The position numbers and the translations under genes were made by a program. The notes beneath the pieces were generated by a model. That model was not told where the DNA came from. It saw only the letters and a program-made list of their open reading frames with translations, and ran no database searches. From assembly GCF_002233675.1 (NCBI RefSeq), contig NZ_NMUQ01000001.1, positions 1,962,063-2,026,062 on the forward strand: DNA of 64,000 nt, written 5' to 3'. Of this stretch, positions 21,247 to 30,173 are shown piece by piece; position 1 is the first letter of the stretch; each line of letters starts with the position of its first letter. The DNA is from Paenibacillus herberti. Lineage in GTDB: Bacteria; Bacillota; Bacilli; Paenibacillales; Paenibacillaceae.

Positions 21247-22596
21247 CTACTTTCCGTAAGCCTTTTTAATATCTTGGACCGCTTTCTCGATATCTCCTTT
21301 TCCGGACATCGGATTGGAAAGTTTTTGAGGGATGATTTCCCACAGCAATTTCTCTTTTCCATCAAAGAACGGTACCGGAATAGCGTATTTCTGAGAATCG
21401 ATGAATACCTGTTTGTTATAACCGTCATCCTGTGCGAGGAAAGCCTCTGCTGCCTTTTTGTTAGCCGGTATGGACTGCCCCTGTTTAGCCAGAGCAATTT
21501 GTCCATCGGCTCCAGACATCCAGTCGACGAGTGTCCAGGCCGCTTTTTCTTTTTTCGTCGTAGGACTAATGGCGTTACCCGTTACCTGAACAACCGTTTT
21601 TTCTTCCTTGAATTTTGGCGGGAGCAGTGTTTCGAAATCAATGCCAGCTTGTTTGTACTCCGTCGCGTTCCAGCTTCCCCCAAAGCTGATTGCAACCTTA
21701 CCGGTAGATAGGGACAGGAAAGGATCTTTGGAAAGTGTTTGCGACTGGCCATAGTTAGGTACGGCATACAGCTCCGTAATGTAGCTGCTGAACGTATTCA
21801 GCACCTCCATCGCCTCTGGAGATTCCATCGCAAATGATTGGTCATCATTGACTAGCTTGGCTCCGTTGGACCAGAGCTGGGATTCCAGCACGGAATCCGC
21901 CGATAGGGCAGCATCCATAACAAGTCCCCATTGAACGATGTTTTTCTTATTAAAACCTGCTTCATCCGCCGTTTTACCCGATTTATCCACGGTCATTTTT
22001 TGCGCAAGCTTGATGAACTCATCCCATGTCATTTCCCCAACTGGCGGTTTAACGCCTGACGGGTTGGTTTTGGCATCAGCGAAAATCCCTCTGTTGTAGT
22101 ACATAATGATCGTGTTGGCATCACGTGGAAGAGCATACTGCTTGCCGCCTGATTGCAGCTTTTTGAGCACGTTCGGCTCGAACTGACTGGCATCAAAGGC
22201 GTTGTCTGTCATCTGACTAGTTAAATCCTTCATTGCGCCTAGCTTGGCGTATTTATCCAAGTAAGCCTCATCCATCTTGAATACATCTGGAAGCGTTTTG
22301 GCTGCAGCCTGAGCTGTTATCGCCGTCCAATATGTCTCCCAATCCTTGGATGTTACTTCAACTTCAATATCCGGATATTTCGCGTTGAACTGCTTCAGCA
22401 GCTCCTTGGTCTGATTGATCTCTTCCTGCGTGCCCCATTGCATGTACGTAATTTTTGTTTTCTCTGTCGTATTGCCGCCGGAATTCGTAGAAGATGGAGT
22501 CTCGCCGGAGTTGTTCCCGCATGCTGACATGACCAGAGGAATACCTAACAACGGAATAAGCCATTTCGATTTGTTTGCCGACCCTCTTTTAACCAT
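21247..22596 (-). CDS. Sugar ABC transporter substrate-binding lipoprotein
   Basis: About 449 residues. The start is the ATG at 22596 with GGGAG upstream; a GTG nine bases earlier is less likely. The lipoprotein signal has hydrophobic LIPLLGIPLVMSAC with Cys26 as the lipidation site, followed by a Ser/Thr/Asn-rich linker. The mature domain is an extracellular family 1 solute-binding protein (KITYMQWGTQEEINQTKELL, DVFKMDEAYLDKYAKLGAMKDL, ALPRDANTIIMYYNRGIF, GKVAISFGGSW). It should capture an oligosaccharide for the two adjacent permeases. It is third in its transcript, after the permeases, which is not the usual order. No ATPase is encoded here, so a shared MsmX-type ATPase elsewhere is expected. 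Confidence 0.9.
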   Translation of the reverse strand: MVKRGSANKSKWLIPLLGIPLVMSACGNNSGETPSSTNSGGNTTEKTKITYMQWGTQEEINQTKELLKQFNAKYPDIEVEVTSKDWETYWTAITAQAAAKTLPDVFKMDEAYLDKYAKLGAMKDLTSQMTDNAFDASQFEPNVLKKLQSGGKQYALPRDANTIIMYYNRGIFADAKTNPSGVKPPVGEMTWDEFIKLAQKMTVDKSGKTADEAGFNKKNIVQWGLVMDAALSADSVLESQLWSNGAKLVNDDQSFAMESPEAMEVLNTFSSYITELYAVPNYGQSQTLSKDPFLSLSTGKVAISFGGSWNATEYKQAGIDFETLLPPKFKEEKTVVQVTGNAISPTTKKEKAAWTLVDWMSGADGQIALAKQGQSIPANKKAAEAFLAQDDGYNKQVFIDSQKYAIPVPFFDGKEKLLWEIIPQKLSNPMSGKGDIEKAVQDIKKAYGK

Positions 22597-22614
22597 GAAA
22601 TACACTCCCTTTTT

Positions 22615-23445
22615 TTATTTGATTCCCGACATAACCACGCCTTCAACGAAGTATTTTTGCGCAGAGAAATATATAATGGCGATCGGCAGCAAGGCCAAGA
22701 ACGAGCCTGCGGCCATCATCGGGAGATCTTGAGCGTTTTTGCCCATAATTAATTGCAATCCGACACTCATCATTTGCAGCTTTTCGGATTGAATGAAAAT
22801 AAGCGGGGTGAAATAATCGGTCCAGGTGAAAACAAAGGAAAAGATAAAACCTGAGATGAGAATTGGCCCGGAGAGCGGCAGAACGACCCGACTGTAAATT
22901 GTCCAATAGTTCCCGCCATCAACATAGGTTGCTTCATCAAGTTCTCTAGGCAAAGTGAGAAAATATTGACGGAACAAAAAGATAAAGTATGGACTTGCCA
23001 GCAAGACTGGAATCGTTAGCGGCAGCCAAGTATCGTACCAGCCGATCTTGCTAAACAAGATGTACATGGGAATGAGTGTGACCTGGGACGGAATCATCAG
23101 TGTGGCGAGCACAATTACAAACAATGGTGCGCGCAAGCGGGACTTTGTCCTTGCAAACCCGAACGCGATGAGCGAGCTGGAAATAATCGTGCCAAGCCCG
23201 TTTATCGACGCTACGATAAAGGAATTCATAATCCAACGAGGCATTAGTGTCATCGTTTCGAACAAACGACTGAACGAGCCTAACGTAAACGGATCAGGCA
23301 GCAGCTCTGGAGGGAAAACATAGGTCTGTGCCTGAGTTTTGAGCATCGTAGAAATGAGCCATAAGAGAGGACCGATGAAAATAAGTAATCCTACAACTAG
23401 AAAAATATAAGAATAAGCTCGGGATAATAACTTTGTAGCGTGCAT
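22615..23445 (-). CDS. Sugar ABC transporter permease (MalG/UgpE type)
   Basis: 276 residues with six predicted membrane helices and the binding-protein-dependent permease (EAA) loop: ELDEATYVDGGNYWTIYSRVVLPLSGP. The order FVVASINGLGTIISSSLIAFGFAR, VTLIPMYILFSKIG and TDYFTPLIF is typical of the MalG-like CUT1 partner. The start ATG overlaps the upstream permease stop (TGATG), indicating translational coupling, with GGGAGG upstream. Works with the other permease and the lipoprotein to import an oligosaccharide. Confidence 0.9.
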   Translation of the reverse strand: MHATKLLSRAYSYIFLVVGLLIFIGPLLWLISTMLKTQAQTYVFPPELLPDPFTLGSFSRLFETMTLMPRWIMNSFIVASINGLGTIISSSLIAFGFARTKSRLRAPLFVIVLATLMIPSQVTLIPMYILFSKIGWYDTWLPLTIPVLLASPYFIFLFRQYFLTLPRELDEATYVDGGNYWTIYSRVVLPLSGPILISGFIFSFVFTWTDYFTPLIFIQSEKLQMMSVGLQLIMGKNAQDLPMMAAGSFLALLPIAIIYFSAQKYFVEGVVMSGIK

Positions 23446-24344
23446 CAGGGTTTACCTCCCTTTTTCTCGTCACCTTCGTAGTAAACCCAGCGGTTGGAGG
23501 ATTTCATCAGAACTACTGTAATGACCAGAATGATCAGGAACAGAACCCATGACTGCGCCATGGCGTAGCCGAAGTTCAGATCGCGGAAGGCAACCTGATA
23601 CGTATTCATCATGTAGGTTTGCGAGGCATAGTCGGGACCGCCTCTGCTTAGCAGCATGGCTTCCGTAAACATCTGGAAGTAATAAATGACCTGCATAACG
23701 ACAGTAAACAAGATAGAAGGCGTCAACATCGGCAGCGTAATCGCAAAAAAAGTACGAACTTTGCCGGAGCCGTCAATACGAGCCGCCTCATATAGCGAGG
23801 ACGGAATGCCCTTTAGCCCGGCGAGAAATATGAGCACCGATCCGCCGGACATCCACATGCCAATCGTAATGATGACAGGTTTGATCAACGCCTCACTGTT
23901 CATCCAATCAACTCGACCGCCGCCAAGACCTTGGATTAGCGTATTTACAACACCATCGCCAGAACCAAACAAGATCATCCAAATGACAACGGTTGCAACA
24001 GGTGGAACGAGGTAAGGAAGGTAATACAGCGTACGGAAATATCGAATTCCAGGTAGTTCGATATTAAGGAGCAACGCCAGCAAAATTTGGAATGTAACGG
24101 TAATTGGCACACCTACAAACACGAAATACAACGTATTGCGCAAACTTTCCAAGTAAACTTCATCACTCCAAAGCCGGGTATAGTTGTCGAACCCGATCCA
24201 ATCTGGAGCGGTGATGGCGTTGTAATCTGCAAAGCTGTACGTCAGACTTGCCGCCGCTGGACCGACGAAGAAACATAAAAAACCAATTACCCAAGGGGTT
24301 ATGAATAATAGAAACGCTCCGTCTTCCTTCCACTTTTTGACCAC
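23445..24344 (-). CDS. Sugar ABC transporter permease (MalF/UgpA type)
   Basis: 299 residues with about six membrane helices. The MalF-type N-terminus (FLLFITPWVIGFLCFFVGP, SFADYNAITAPDWIGFDNY) and the EAA loop SLYEAARIDGSGKVRTFFAITLPML are visible. The start is a GTG preceded by AAAGGAGTGAG at slightly long spacing. First gene of the importer operon; the promoter region just upstream carries two TTGCGCAA-type palindromes. Confidence 0.9.
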   Translation of the reverse strand: MVKKWKEDGAFLLFITPWVIGFLCFFVGPAAASLTYSFADYNAITAPDWIGFDNYTRLWSDEVYLESLRNTLYFVFVGVPITVTFQILLALLLNIELPGIRYFRTLYYLPYLVPPVATVVIWMILFGSGDGVVNTLIQGLGGGRVDWMNSEALIKPVIITIGMWMSGGSVLIFLAGLKGIPSSLYEAARIDGSGKVRTFFAITLPMLTPSILFTVVMQVIYYFQMFTEAMLLSRGGPDYASQTYMMNTYQVAFRDLNFGYAMAQSWVLFLIILVITVVLMKSSNRWVYYEGDEKKGGKP

Positions 24345-24381
24345 TTATTTGCTCACTCCTTTGCTAACCGGAACTAGTTAT

Positions 24382-24411
24382 TTGCGCAAATTATATCTAT
24401 AATTTACGCAA
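24382..24411 (-). promoter_or_regulatory. Paired operator candidates at ABC importer promoter
   Basis: TTGCGCAA (24382-24389) and TTACGCAA (24404-24411) are exactly 22 bp apart centre to centre. On the minus strand a TATAAT -10 lies between them (about 24391-24396), so occupancy would block the promoter. Same motif and spacing as in the beta-helix leaders. Confidence 0.6.
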
Positions 24412-24504
24412 AAACATTCCATTAGTCAATGAATTTGCTGAAATATTTCTTTCTCTCTTGTGGAAGGTTATAGGATATATGCCGTTCCCTTTCTGCATCC
24501 TTCT

Positions 24505-24513
24505 CATAACCTA
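24505..24513 (+). promoter_or_regulatory. Sigma-K-like -10 element (CATAACCTA)
   Basis: CATAACCTA is a full match to the sigma-K -10 consensus CATAnnnTA, located about 47 bp before the ATG of the second YjcZ-like gene. No clear -35 AC is seen at 16-17 bp. Confidence 0.3.
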
Positions 24514-24559
24514 GTATTAACAACTCCATGATGAGAGCACAAATGAAAGGAAGATTAGA

Positions 24560-25045
24560 ATGGAACATCCCGAAAAAGAAATAAAAATTTCCGGCAACTG
24601 CCCCACCTCCAGTGTAGGCATCATTCTTGTCCTGTTTATTCTCCTTGTTATCATTCTTTCCGTCTTTATCCAACCTTCGGCGGCAACTGATGATCCGCAA
24701 CCTGGCGCCCTTTCAACAGTAACCTTTACCATTAAAAACAACTCGAGTTATGCGTTCGAGCTGGTCTCCCAAACTAGGAGCGGCTGCGTAACGGCTGCTC
24801 CTTCTATCATCAATGCAAATGGCGGCTCAGCTTCCATTGGAGTAAAAAAATCATTTCCTAACATCTATCATTGTGAAACCTATTGGGCAATTTTGGATCA
24901 AACAGGGAATGCCGTAAGTGAAATTACAATTAGACTGGAGACAAATGGGAAACTTTTTGGCAGTAACACTTTTGACATCGTAAACTTCGACACTCCGCTC
25001 AGGTTCAGTATAAATGGCACCACAGTAACATTTACGAATAGTTAA
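24560..25045 (+). CDS. YjcZ-like membrane-anchored small protein with outer domain, copy B
   Basis: 161 residues. The N-terminus is EHPEKEIKISGNCPTSS, followed by the transmembrane segment VGIILVLFILLVIILSVFI, almost identical to the anchor of the gene at 13172 and to the YjcZ core. The outer domain is different in sequence but similar in style: VTFTIKNNSSYAFELVSQ, paired cysteines (SGCVT and YHCETYW), and a final strand pair FSINGTTVTFTNS. I infer an N-anchored beta-sandwich-like domain exposed outside the membrane of the mother cell or forespore. The start ATG has AAAGGAAG upstream. A terminator follows. Unknown function. Confidence 0.75.
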   Translation: MEHPEKEIKISGNCPTSSVGIILVLFILLVIILSVFIQPSAATDDPQPGALSTVTFTIKNNSSYAFELVSQTRSGCVTAAPSIINANGGSASIGVKKSFPNIYHCETYWAILDQTGNAVSEITIRLETNGKLFGSNTFDIVNFDTPLRFSINGTTVTFTNS

Positions 25046-25057
25046 GGAACAATGTGA

Positions 25058-25094
25058 AACAAGCCTTAGAAGGGATTCTGAAGGCTTGTTTTTC
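25058..25094. terminator. Terminator between convergent genes
   Basis: AACAAGCCTT (25058-25067) pairs with AAGGCTTGTT (25081-25090) and is followed by TTTC on the plus strand. It probably ends the YjcZ-like gene and may also act on the kdp operon from the other side. Confidence 0.75.
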
Positions 25095-25128
25095 TTTGTA
25101 TATTCAGTTTTGTATATCTCAGGGAATA

Positions 25129-27444
25129 TTAATGGACAGGACCGTAATCGGCGACAACCAGTACATCTAGATGTCTGGCCCCGCGCAGCAAGGCGGGCAC
25201 AAAAGCCCGCTGTTTCAATTTCAGCAGCCCCATACTACCAGGCTGACCTACAATAATTTGAGTCGCTTTTTTCTCCACGGCATAGGCGAGCAGCAGCGAA
25301 GCTGGCGTATCACTACCCGATGAGGGCAAAATCTGAAACGATCCTCCCAGCCGTTCGGCGAGCTGCCGAAGCTTATCTAACCTTGCTTCAGTTTCGGCAT
25401 CCTTCTTCTGTCCTTTTTGCACAAACACGACGTACCAATCAGCCTTCAGCCGGTAAGCAATGCGAAAACCGCGACGAATGAGGCGCTCGGCGCTCGGTCC
25501 AGCCGTTACCGAAACAATGATGACCTCTTCCCGGCGCCAAGGCCCGCGCAGAGAGTCGCGTCTGTTCCAAGCCTCAAGACGCTCATCCACATCATCGGCA
25601 AGCTCCCGCAGCGCCAGCTCTCTGAGCGCAATGAGATTGCCAAGTTTAAAAAACCTGCCCAGCGCCTCCTCTACTTTATCCGCAGCATAAACCTTGCCTG
25701 CTTTCATACGCTCTTGCAGCGCTCGTGGAGCCACATCGATCAGCTGAACCTCGTCGGCCTGCCGCAAGATGCGGTCCGGCACGGTCTCTCTAACAACAAC
25801 ATCTGCGATTTGCGCAACGGCATCGTTCAGACTTTCCAGATGTTGAACATTCATCGTTGAGATGACGGAAATTCCGGCTTCCAGTAGAACGAGCACATCT
25901 TCATAACGCTTTTTTCGAACGTTTCCTGGAATATTCGTATGAGCCAGCTCGTCGACCAGCACAACCTCGGGTTTGCGCAGCAGAATAGCCTCAACGTCCA
26001 TTTCCTCCAGTAACGCCCCGCGGTACCGGGTTTGCAGCCTTGGAATGGTTGAAAGCGATCCCACTTGAGCAAGCGTACCCGCTCGCCCATGCGTCTCCAG
26101 CAGGCCGATGACGACGTCGACTCCCTTTTTCAGCAGCTCATTGCCTTCCCGAAGCATCGTATAGGTTTTTCCTACTCCTGGTGCTGCTCCGATATAAATT
26201 TTGAAGCTGCCTCGGCGAATCTGACCAATCTCTTCCTTTATCTCAAAATCTGTCAACCGCCGATAGCGGTTTTTCGGCAGTCTGCTGGGGCTGCGCGCAG
26301 GCAGAATACGCTCTCCTTCCAGATCCGTGCGGTCCGCAACAAAAAGAAGATCGATATTACGCGTAATTTTCAGCAAACGATTAACGACAGAACCCTTCCA
26401 CAGATCCTGCCACATGCTCTGCCGGGAATGACCGAGCACAACCCGTGTAACCTTATGCTGCACCGCATAACGCATAAGCCTGCCTGGTAGCTGCCTGCGA
26501 GAGCTGATCGGCAACTCTTCAAAAAAACCGCCGACTTTTTTGACAAGCAGGATGAGTGACTTGCGGAAAGTCTCGGCCTCGATAGGCAGTCTTTTGCCCG
26601 TTTGAATAAACGAAACGACTTTCAAATCTCCGCCCAGCCGCTTGGCTACCTGCTGCCCTCGCCGTACAAGAATGGACCCATTCCAATGGTATTGGACCGA
26701 CACCAGAATCCGCTCCGCAATGCCGGATGAACCGACCAGCCCAAGCTCCTCGCGATGCCTCTCCAGCGTGCCATTTACTCCTTCAGCCACCATCCGCAAG
26801 GCCAGCTCCCTGAGCTTGGCCATGTTGCCGCGATGCACCCACTCCGGAGAGAGCGGCTGCAGCAACCCATCCGCCGCTCTTTCCAGCAGCGTATCCGGCG
26901 TCACGTCGATCAGCCTCACTTCATCGGCCAGCTCCAGAGTATGCGAAGGCACCGGATGAGGAACCGTAATGCCCATCCAGCTGTGAGCCATAGCAGCAGC
27001 GCCCTCCAGCTCGTAGATGTTGACCGTGGTGATAACGCTGATTCCGCGGCCCAGCAGCATCTCGATTTCTTCGAGCCGCGTCGGGAAACGCGCCCATTCT
27101 CGGTTGCGATGAGCCAGATCATCAACGAGCACAACCTCAGGATTACGCTTCAACAGCAGCTCCAGGTCAAGATCCATGCGAGTTGTCCCCTGGCTGCTCC
27201 ATGGTATACCGGGTACCGTTTCCAAATCCCCGATCTGCGAGGCGGTTTCCGTTCTCTCCCAGCCGGTGAGAGCACCGATGACGGTGTCCAGCCCTTGCTG
27301 TTTGAGCTCATGTCCTTCTCGCAACATATGATACGTTTTGCCCGACCCGCTGAACGCCCCTACCAAAATATTCAACCTGCCCCGATGCAGTTTCATGATC
27401 GAAGCTAGAATTTCATCCGCTGACTTGCGCTTGAACGGCTCCAT
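25129..27444 (-). CDS. Tandem-duplicated KdpD sensor domain protein lacking a histidine kinase
   Basis: About 771 residues from the ATG at 27444 (GGGAGG upstream; a TTG 18 bases earlier is less likely). The protein is two copies of the KdpD N-terminal module, each KdpD-N plus a USP-like domain. Copy 1 (~1-390) has Walker A GAFSGSGKT (29-37) and VVLVDDLAHRN; copy 2 (~392-771) has the canonical GAAPGVGKT (419-427) and VVLVDELAHTNIPG (~494). USP-like stretches are ILVSVQYHWNGSILVRRG and IIVSVTAGPSAERLIRRG. There are no transmembrane helices, no GAF domain and no histidine kinase. Short KdpD-N/USP proteins in kdp operons without a kinase are known; the in-line duplication is what stands out. Copy 1 has drifted in both nucleotide motifs. 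It may sense K+, c-di-AMP or turgor and act on KdpFABC directly; this is inference. Confidence 0.87.
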   Translation of the reverse strand: MEPFKRKSADEILASIMKLHRGRLNILVGAFSGSGKTYHMLREGHELKQQGLDTVIGALTGWERTETASQIGDLETVPGIPWSSQGTTRMDLDLELLLKRNPEVVLVDDLAHRNREWARFPTRLEEIEMLLGRGISVITTVNIYELEGAAAMAHSWMGITVPHPVPSHTLELADEVRLIDVTPDTLLERAADGLLQPLSPEWVHRGNMAKLRELALRMVAEGVNGTLERHREELGLVGSSGIAERILVSVQYHWNGSILVRRGQQVAKRLGGDLKVVSFIQTGKRLPIEAETFRKSLILLVKKVGGFFEELPISSRRQLPGRLMRYAVQHKVTRVVLGHSRQSMWQDLWKGSVVNRLLKITRNIDLLFVADRTDLEGERILPARSPSRLPKNRYRRLTDFEIKEEIGQIRRGSFKIYIGAAPGVGKTYTMLREGNELLKKGVDVVIGLLETHGRAGTLAQVGSLSTIPRLQTRYRGALLEEMDVEAILLRKPEVVLVDELAHTNIPGNVRKKRYEDVLVLLEAGISVISTMNVQHLESLNDAVAQIADVVVRETVPDRILRQADEVQLIDVAPRALQERMKAGKVYAADKVEEALGRFFKLGNLIALRELALRELADDVDERLEAWNRRDSLRGPWRREEVIIVSVTAGPSAERLIRRGFRIAYRLKADWYVVFVQKGQKKDAETEARLDKLRQLAERLGGSFQILPSSGSDTPASLLLAYAVEKKATQIIVGQPGSMGLLKLKQRAFVPALLRGARHLDVLVVADYGPVH

Positions 27445-27510
27445 GCCGGTTCCTCCCAGCAACAGCGATGCCCCGCCTCATCACAAAAAGATGAGCGGGG
27501 ACATCAACTT

Positions 27511-28083
27511 TTATTTCTGCGTCGCCTGCTGCAACGCTAGATTAAGCTTTAATACATTGACAGTCGGCTCTCCGAAAATGCCAAGCTGCCTGGAAGCAGT
27601 ATGTTTACTGACCAAAGATTCTAGTTCGGAAACCGGCAATCCGGTCAATTTGCTAATGCGCGGAATTTGCGCCTGAGCTCCTTTTGGGCTGATATGGGGA
27701 TCAAGGCCCGAGCCGGAGTTCGTAATCAGATCCATCGTCAAATTGCTGACAGGAACATCCGGATTCGCGGATTTCCAGTCTTGAACGGACTGATTAGCTC
27801 TGGTCAATAGATCTGGGTTGGATGGAGCATAGTTCGGCGTGCCGGAACCGTTCGCAGTGTAACTGATGCTCGACAGCCTGCCGTGGAACCACTTTGGATC
27901 CGTGAAGTTTTGGCCGATTAACTCCGAGCCGATCAGTTGGCCTTCTTTGTTGTACATCAGGCTTCCGTCCGCCTTTTTGGGCAGCAGCGCTTGAGCAATG
28001 CCTGTTACAGCCATATTGTAGAGCAGGCCGGTAAGCACCATCAGCACCAGGCTGAGTCGCAAACTTATCGTTAAAATATTCAT
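27511..28083 (-). CDS. kdpC: Potassium-transporting ATPase subunit KdpC
   Basis: About 190 residues from the ATG at 28083 (AAGGAAGG upstream; the longer frame runs into kdpB). One N-terminal membrane helix (LTISLRLSLVLMVLTGLLYN) is followed by the KdpC domain: GSELIGQNFTDPKWFHGRLS, NLTMDLITNSGSGLDPHIS and IPRISKLTGLP. KdpC stabilises the KdpA-KdpB complex of the high-affinity K+ pump. Located between kdpB and the KdpD-like gene. Confidence 0.95.
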   Translation of the reverse strand: MNILTISLRLSLVLMVLTGLLYNMAVTGIAQALLPKKADGSLMYNKEGQLIGSELIGQNFTDPKWFHGRLSSISYTANGSGTPNYAPSNPDLLTRANQSVQDWKSANPDVPVSNLTMDLITNSGSGLDPHISPKGAQAQIPRISKLTGLPVSELESLVSKHTASRQLGIFGEPTVNVLKLNLALQQATQK

Positions 28084-28114
28084 TCTATTGACTTCCTTCC
28101 TTGCAAGACGGATG

Positions 28115-30142
28115 TTATACCCATATCTGCACCATAAGATCAATCAGCTTAATTCCGGCAAAAGGAATAATGACGCCGCCCAATCCATAAACGAGCAAGT
28201 TGCGCTGCAGCAGCTTCGCGGAGCTCGTCGGTTTGTAGGCGATTCCTTTCATAGCGAGTGGAATAAGCAGCGGAATAATAATCGCGTTGAAAATAAGTGC
28301 AGACAAGATGGCCGACATCGGCGAATCAAGTCTCATTACGTTCAGTGCCTCCATCTGCGGAATGGCAGCCATGAACATCGCCGGAATGATCGCAAAATAC
28401 TTGGCCACATCATTGGAAATGCTGAACGTCGTGAGCGCGCCGCGCGTCATCAAAAGCTGCTTGCCAATCGCGACTACCTCAATGATTTTGGAGGGATCGG
28501 AATCCAGATCGACCATATTCGCTGCTTCCTTCGCCGCCGTCGTGCCGCTGTTCATCGCGATACCAACATCGGCTTGGGCAAGTGCCGGTGCATCATTCGT
28601 GCCGTCGCCGGTCATCGCGACCAGCTTGCCAGCGGCTTGTTCCCGCTTGATAACGGCAATTTTGTCCTCCGGTTTGCTTTCCGCGATGAAATCATCCACT
28701 CCAGCTTCTCTCGCAATCGTCTGGGCGGTAAGCGGATTGTCCCCGGTACACATGATCGTTTTAATGCCCATTTGCCTCATCTGCTCAAACCGTTCCTTCA
28801 TGCCGGGCTTAACGGTGTCCTTCAAGTAAATAATGCCGAGCAGCCGCTCATCCACGGCCACAGCAAGCGGCGTTCCGCCCGCTGAAGCTACTTTGTCGCT
28901 TTTAACATCAAGGTCATTTGGAATGGCTCCACCCTGCTCAACCACCCATTTTTTTATCGCGTCCACAGAGCCTTTGCGCACCTTGCGTCCGTCGGTCAGA
29001 TTGATGCCGCTCATCCGCGTCTCTGCCCGGAATTCGATCCATTCTCCATCCGCCGCAAGCGACTGATTGTCGCGCAAGCCCATCTTTTTAGCCAGCTCAA
29101 GCACGGAGCGACCTTCTGGCGTTTCGTCCTTCAGCGAGCTGACAACAGCCCATTCGGCCACTGCCGAGTCATTCGTTCCGCCAACCGAGATGAATTCGCT
29201 GGCCATCCGGTTGCCGTATGTGATTGTTCCTGTTTTATCCAAAATAATCGTGTTAATGTCACCCGCAGCTTCAACCGCCTTGCCCGACATGGCAATGACG
29301 TTGAACTGAGTTACGCGATCCATTCCGGCGATGCCGATGGCGGACAGCAAACCGCCGATTGTCGTTGGAATCAAGCAGACGAGCAGCGCGATAAGCACTG
29401 GAACTTCCAGCGTGACATCAAGATAATTACCGAAGAAAGGAAGCGTCACGACTACAATTAGGAAAATAATCGTTAAACATGTCAGCACCGTATTAAGTGC
29501 GATTTCATTCGGCGTCTTCTGCCGCTTCGCGCCCTCAACAAGCGAAATCATACGATCCAGGAAAGACTCTCCGGGATCGCTTGTAATCCGCACCTTGATC
29601 CAGTCGCTGAGCACCTTAGTGCCTCCAGTTACCGAGCTGAAGTCGCCTCCGGCTTCTTTGATAACAGGTGCAGATTCACCGGTAATGGCGGATTCGTCAA
29701 CGGAAGCAAGACCTTCCACAACTTCGCCATCACCGGGAACCCATTGCCCAGCTTCGATCTGAACAATATCTCCCCTGCGCAGCTCACTTGAAGGAACCTC
29801 GCGCAGCGTGCCTCCTGATTCCTTATAAGCAACGATATCTTTTTTGGAGTGCTTGAGCGAATCGGCTTGCGCTTTTCCCCGTCCCTCCGCCAATGCTTCG
29901 GCAAAGTTGGCGAACAATAACGTAATTAAGAGAATAATAGCTACCGTAATATTGAACCATGCCGGTGTATTTCCACCGAAGGCATTCGGGGCAAACGACA
30001 GGAACAAAGTAATGACAAAACCGATCTCCACCACAAACATGATGGGATTGCGGAACATAACTCGTGGGTCAAGCTTCAATACGGATTCCTTCAGCGCTTG
30101 CCGGATGATATCTCCGTTAAGCGCCTTTTTTCGATGGCTCAT
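28115..30142 (-). CDS. kdpB: Potassium-transporting P-type ATPase subunit KdpB
   Basis: 675 residues, the usual KdpB length. P-type ATPase motifs: [10 protein letters not shown] (actuator), [10 protein letters not shown] with the phosphorylated Asp302, [10 protein letters not shown], and [24 protein letters not shown]. The membrane-helix motif [11 protein letters not shown] is KdpB-specific. It hydrolyses ATP to drive K+ import through KdpA. The start ATG has GAGGAG upstream and follows kdpA by 31 bases. Confidence 0.97.
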   Translation of the reverse strand: MSHRKKALNGDIIRQALKESVLKLDPRVMFRNPIMFVVEIGFVITLFLSFAPNAFGGNTPAWFNITVAIILLITLLFANFAEALAEGRGKAQADSLKHSKKDIVAYKESGGTLREVPSSELRRGDIVQIEAGQWVPGDGEVVEGLASVDESAITGESAPVIKEAGGDFSSVTGGTKVLSDWIKVRITSDPGESFLDRMISLVEGAKRQKTPNEIALNTVLTCLTIIFLIVVVTLPFFGNYLDVTLEVPVLIALLVCLIPTTIGGLLSAIGIAGMDRVTQFNVIAMSGKAVEAAGDINTIILDKTGTITYGNRMASEFISVGGTNDSAVAEWAVVSSLKDETPEGRSVLELAKKMGLRDNQSLAADGEWIEFRAETRMSGINLTDGRKVRKGSVDAIKKWVVEQGGAIPNDLDVKSDKVASAGGTPLAVAVDERLLGIIYLKDTVKPGMKERFEQMRQMGIKTIMCTGDNPLTAQTIAREAGVDDFIAESKPEDKIAVIKREQAAGKLVAMTGDGTNDAPALAQADVGIAMNSGTTAAKEAANMVDLDSDPSKIIEVVAIGKQLLMTRGALTTFSISNDVAKYFAIIPAMFMAAIPQMEALNVMRLDSPMSAILSALIFNAIIIPLLIPLAMKGIAYKPTSSAKLLQRNLLVYGLGGVIIPFAGIKLIDLMVQIWV

Positions 30143-30173
30143 CGTTCTTGTCTCCTCTTCTATGCCTTTGCCA

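Noticed and set aside
22000-25817. Additional TTGCGCAA copies inside genes (22000, 24136, 25810; also 16099)
   Set aside because: They lie within coding sequence, unpaired, and are expected at some rate by codon use. I counted only copies in promoter regions as operators.
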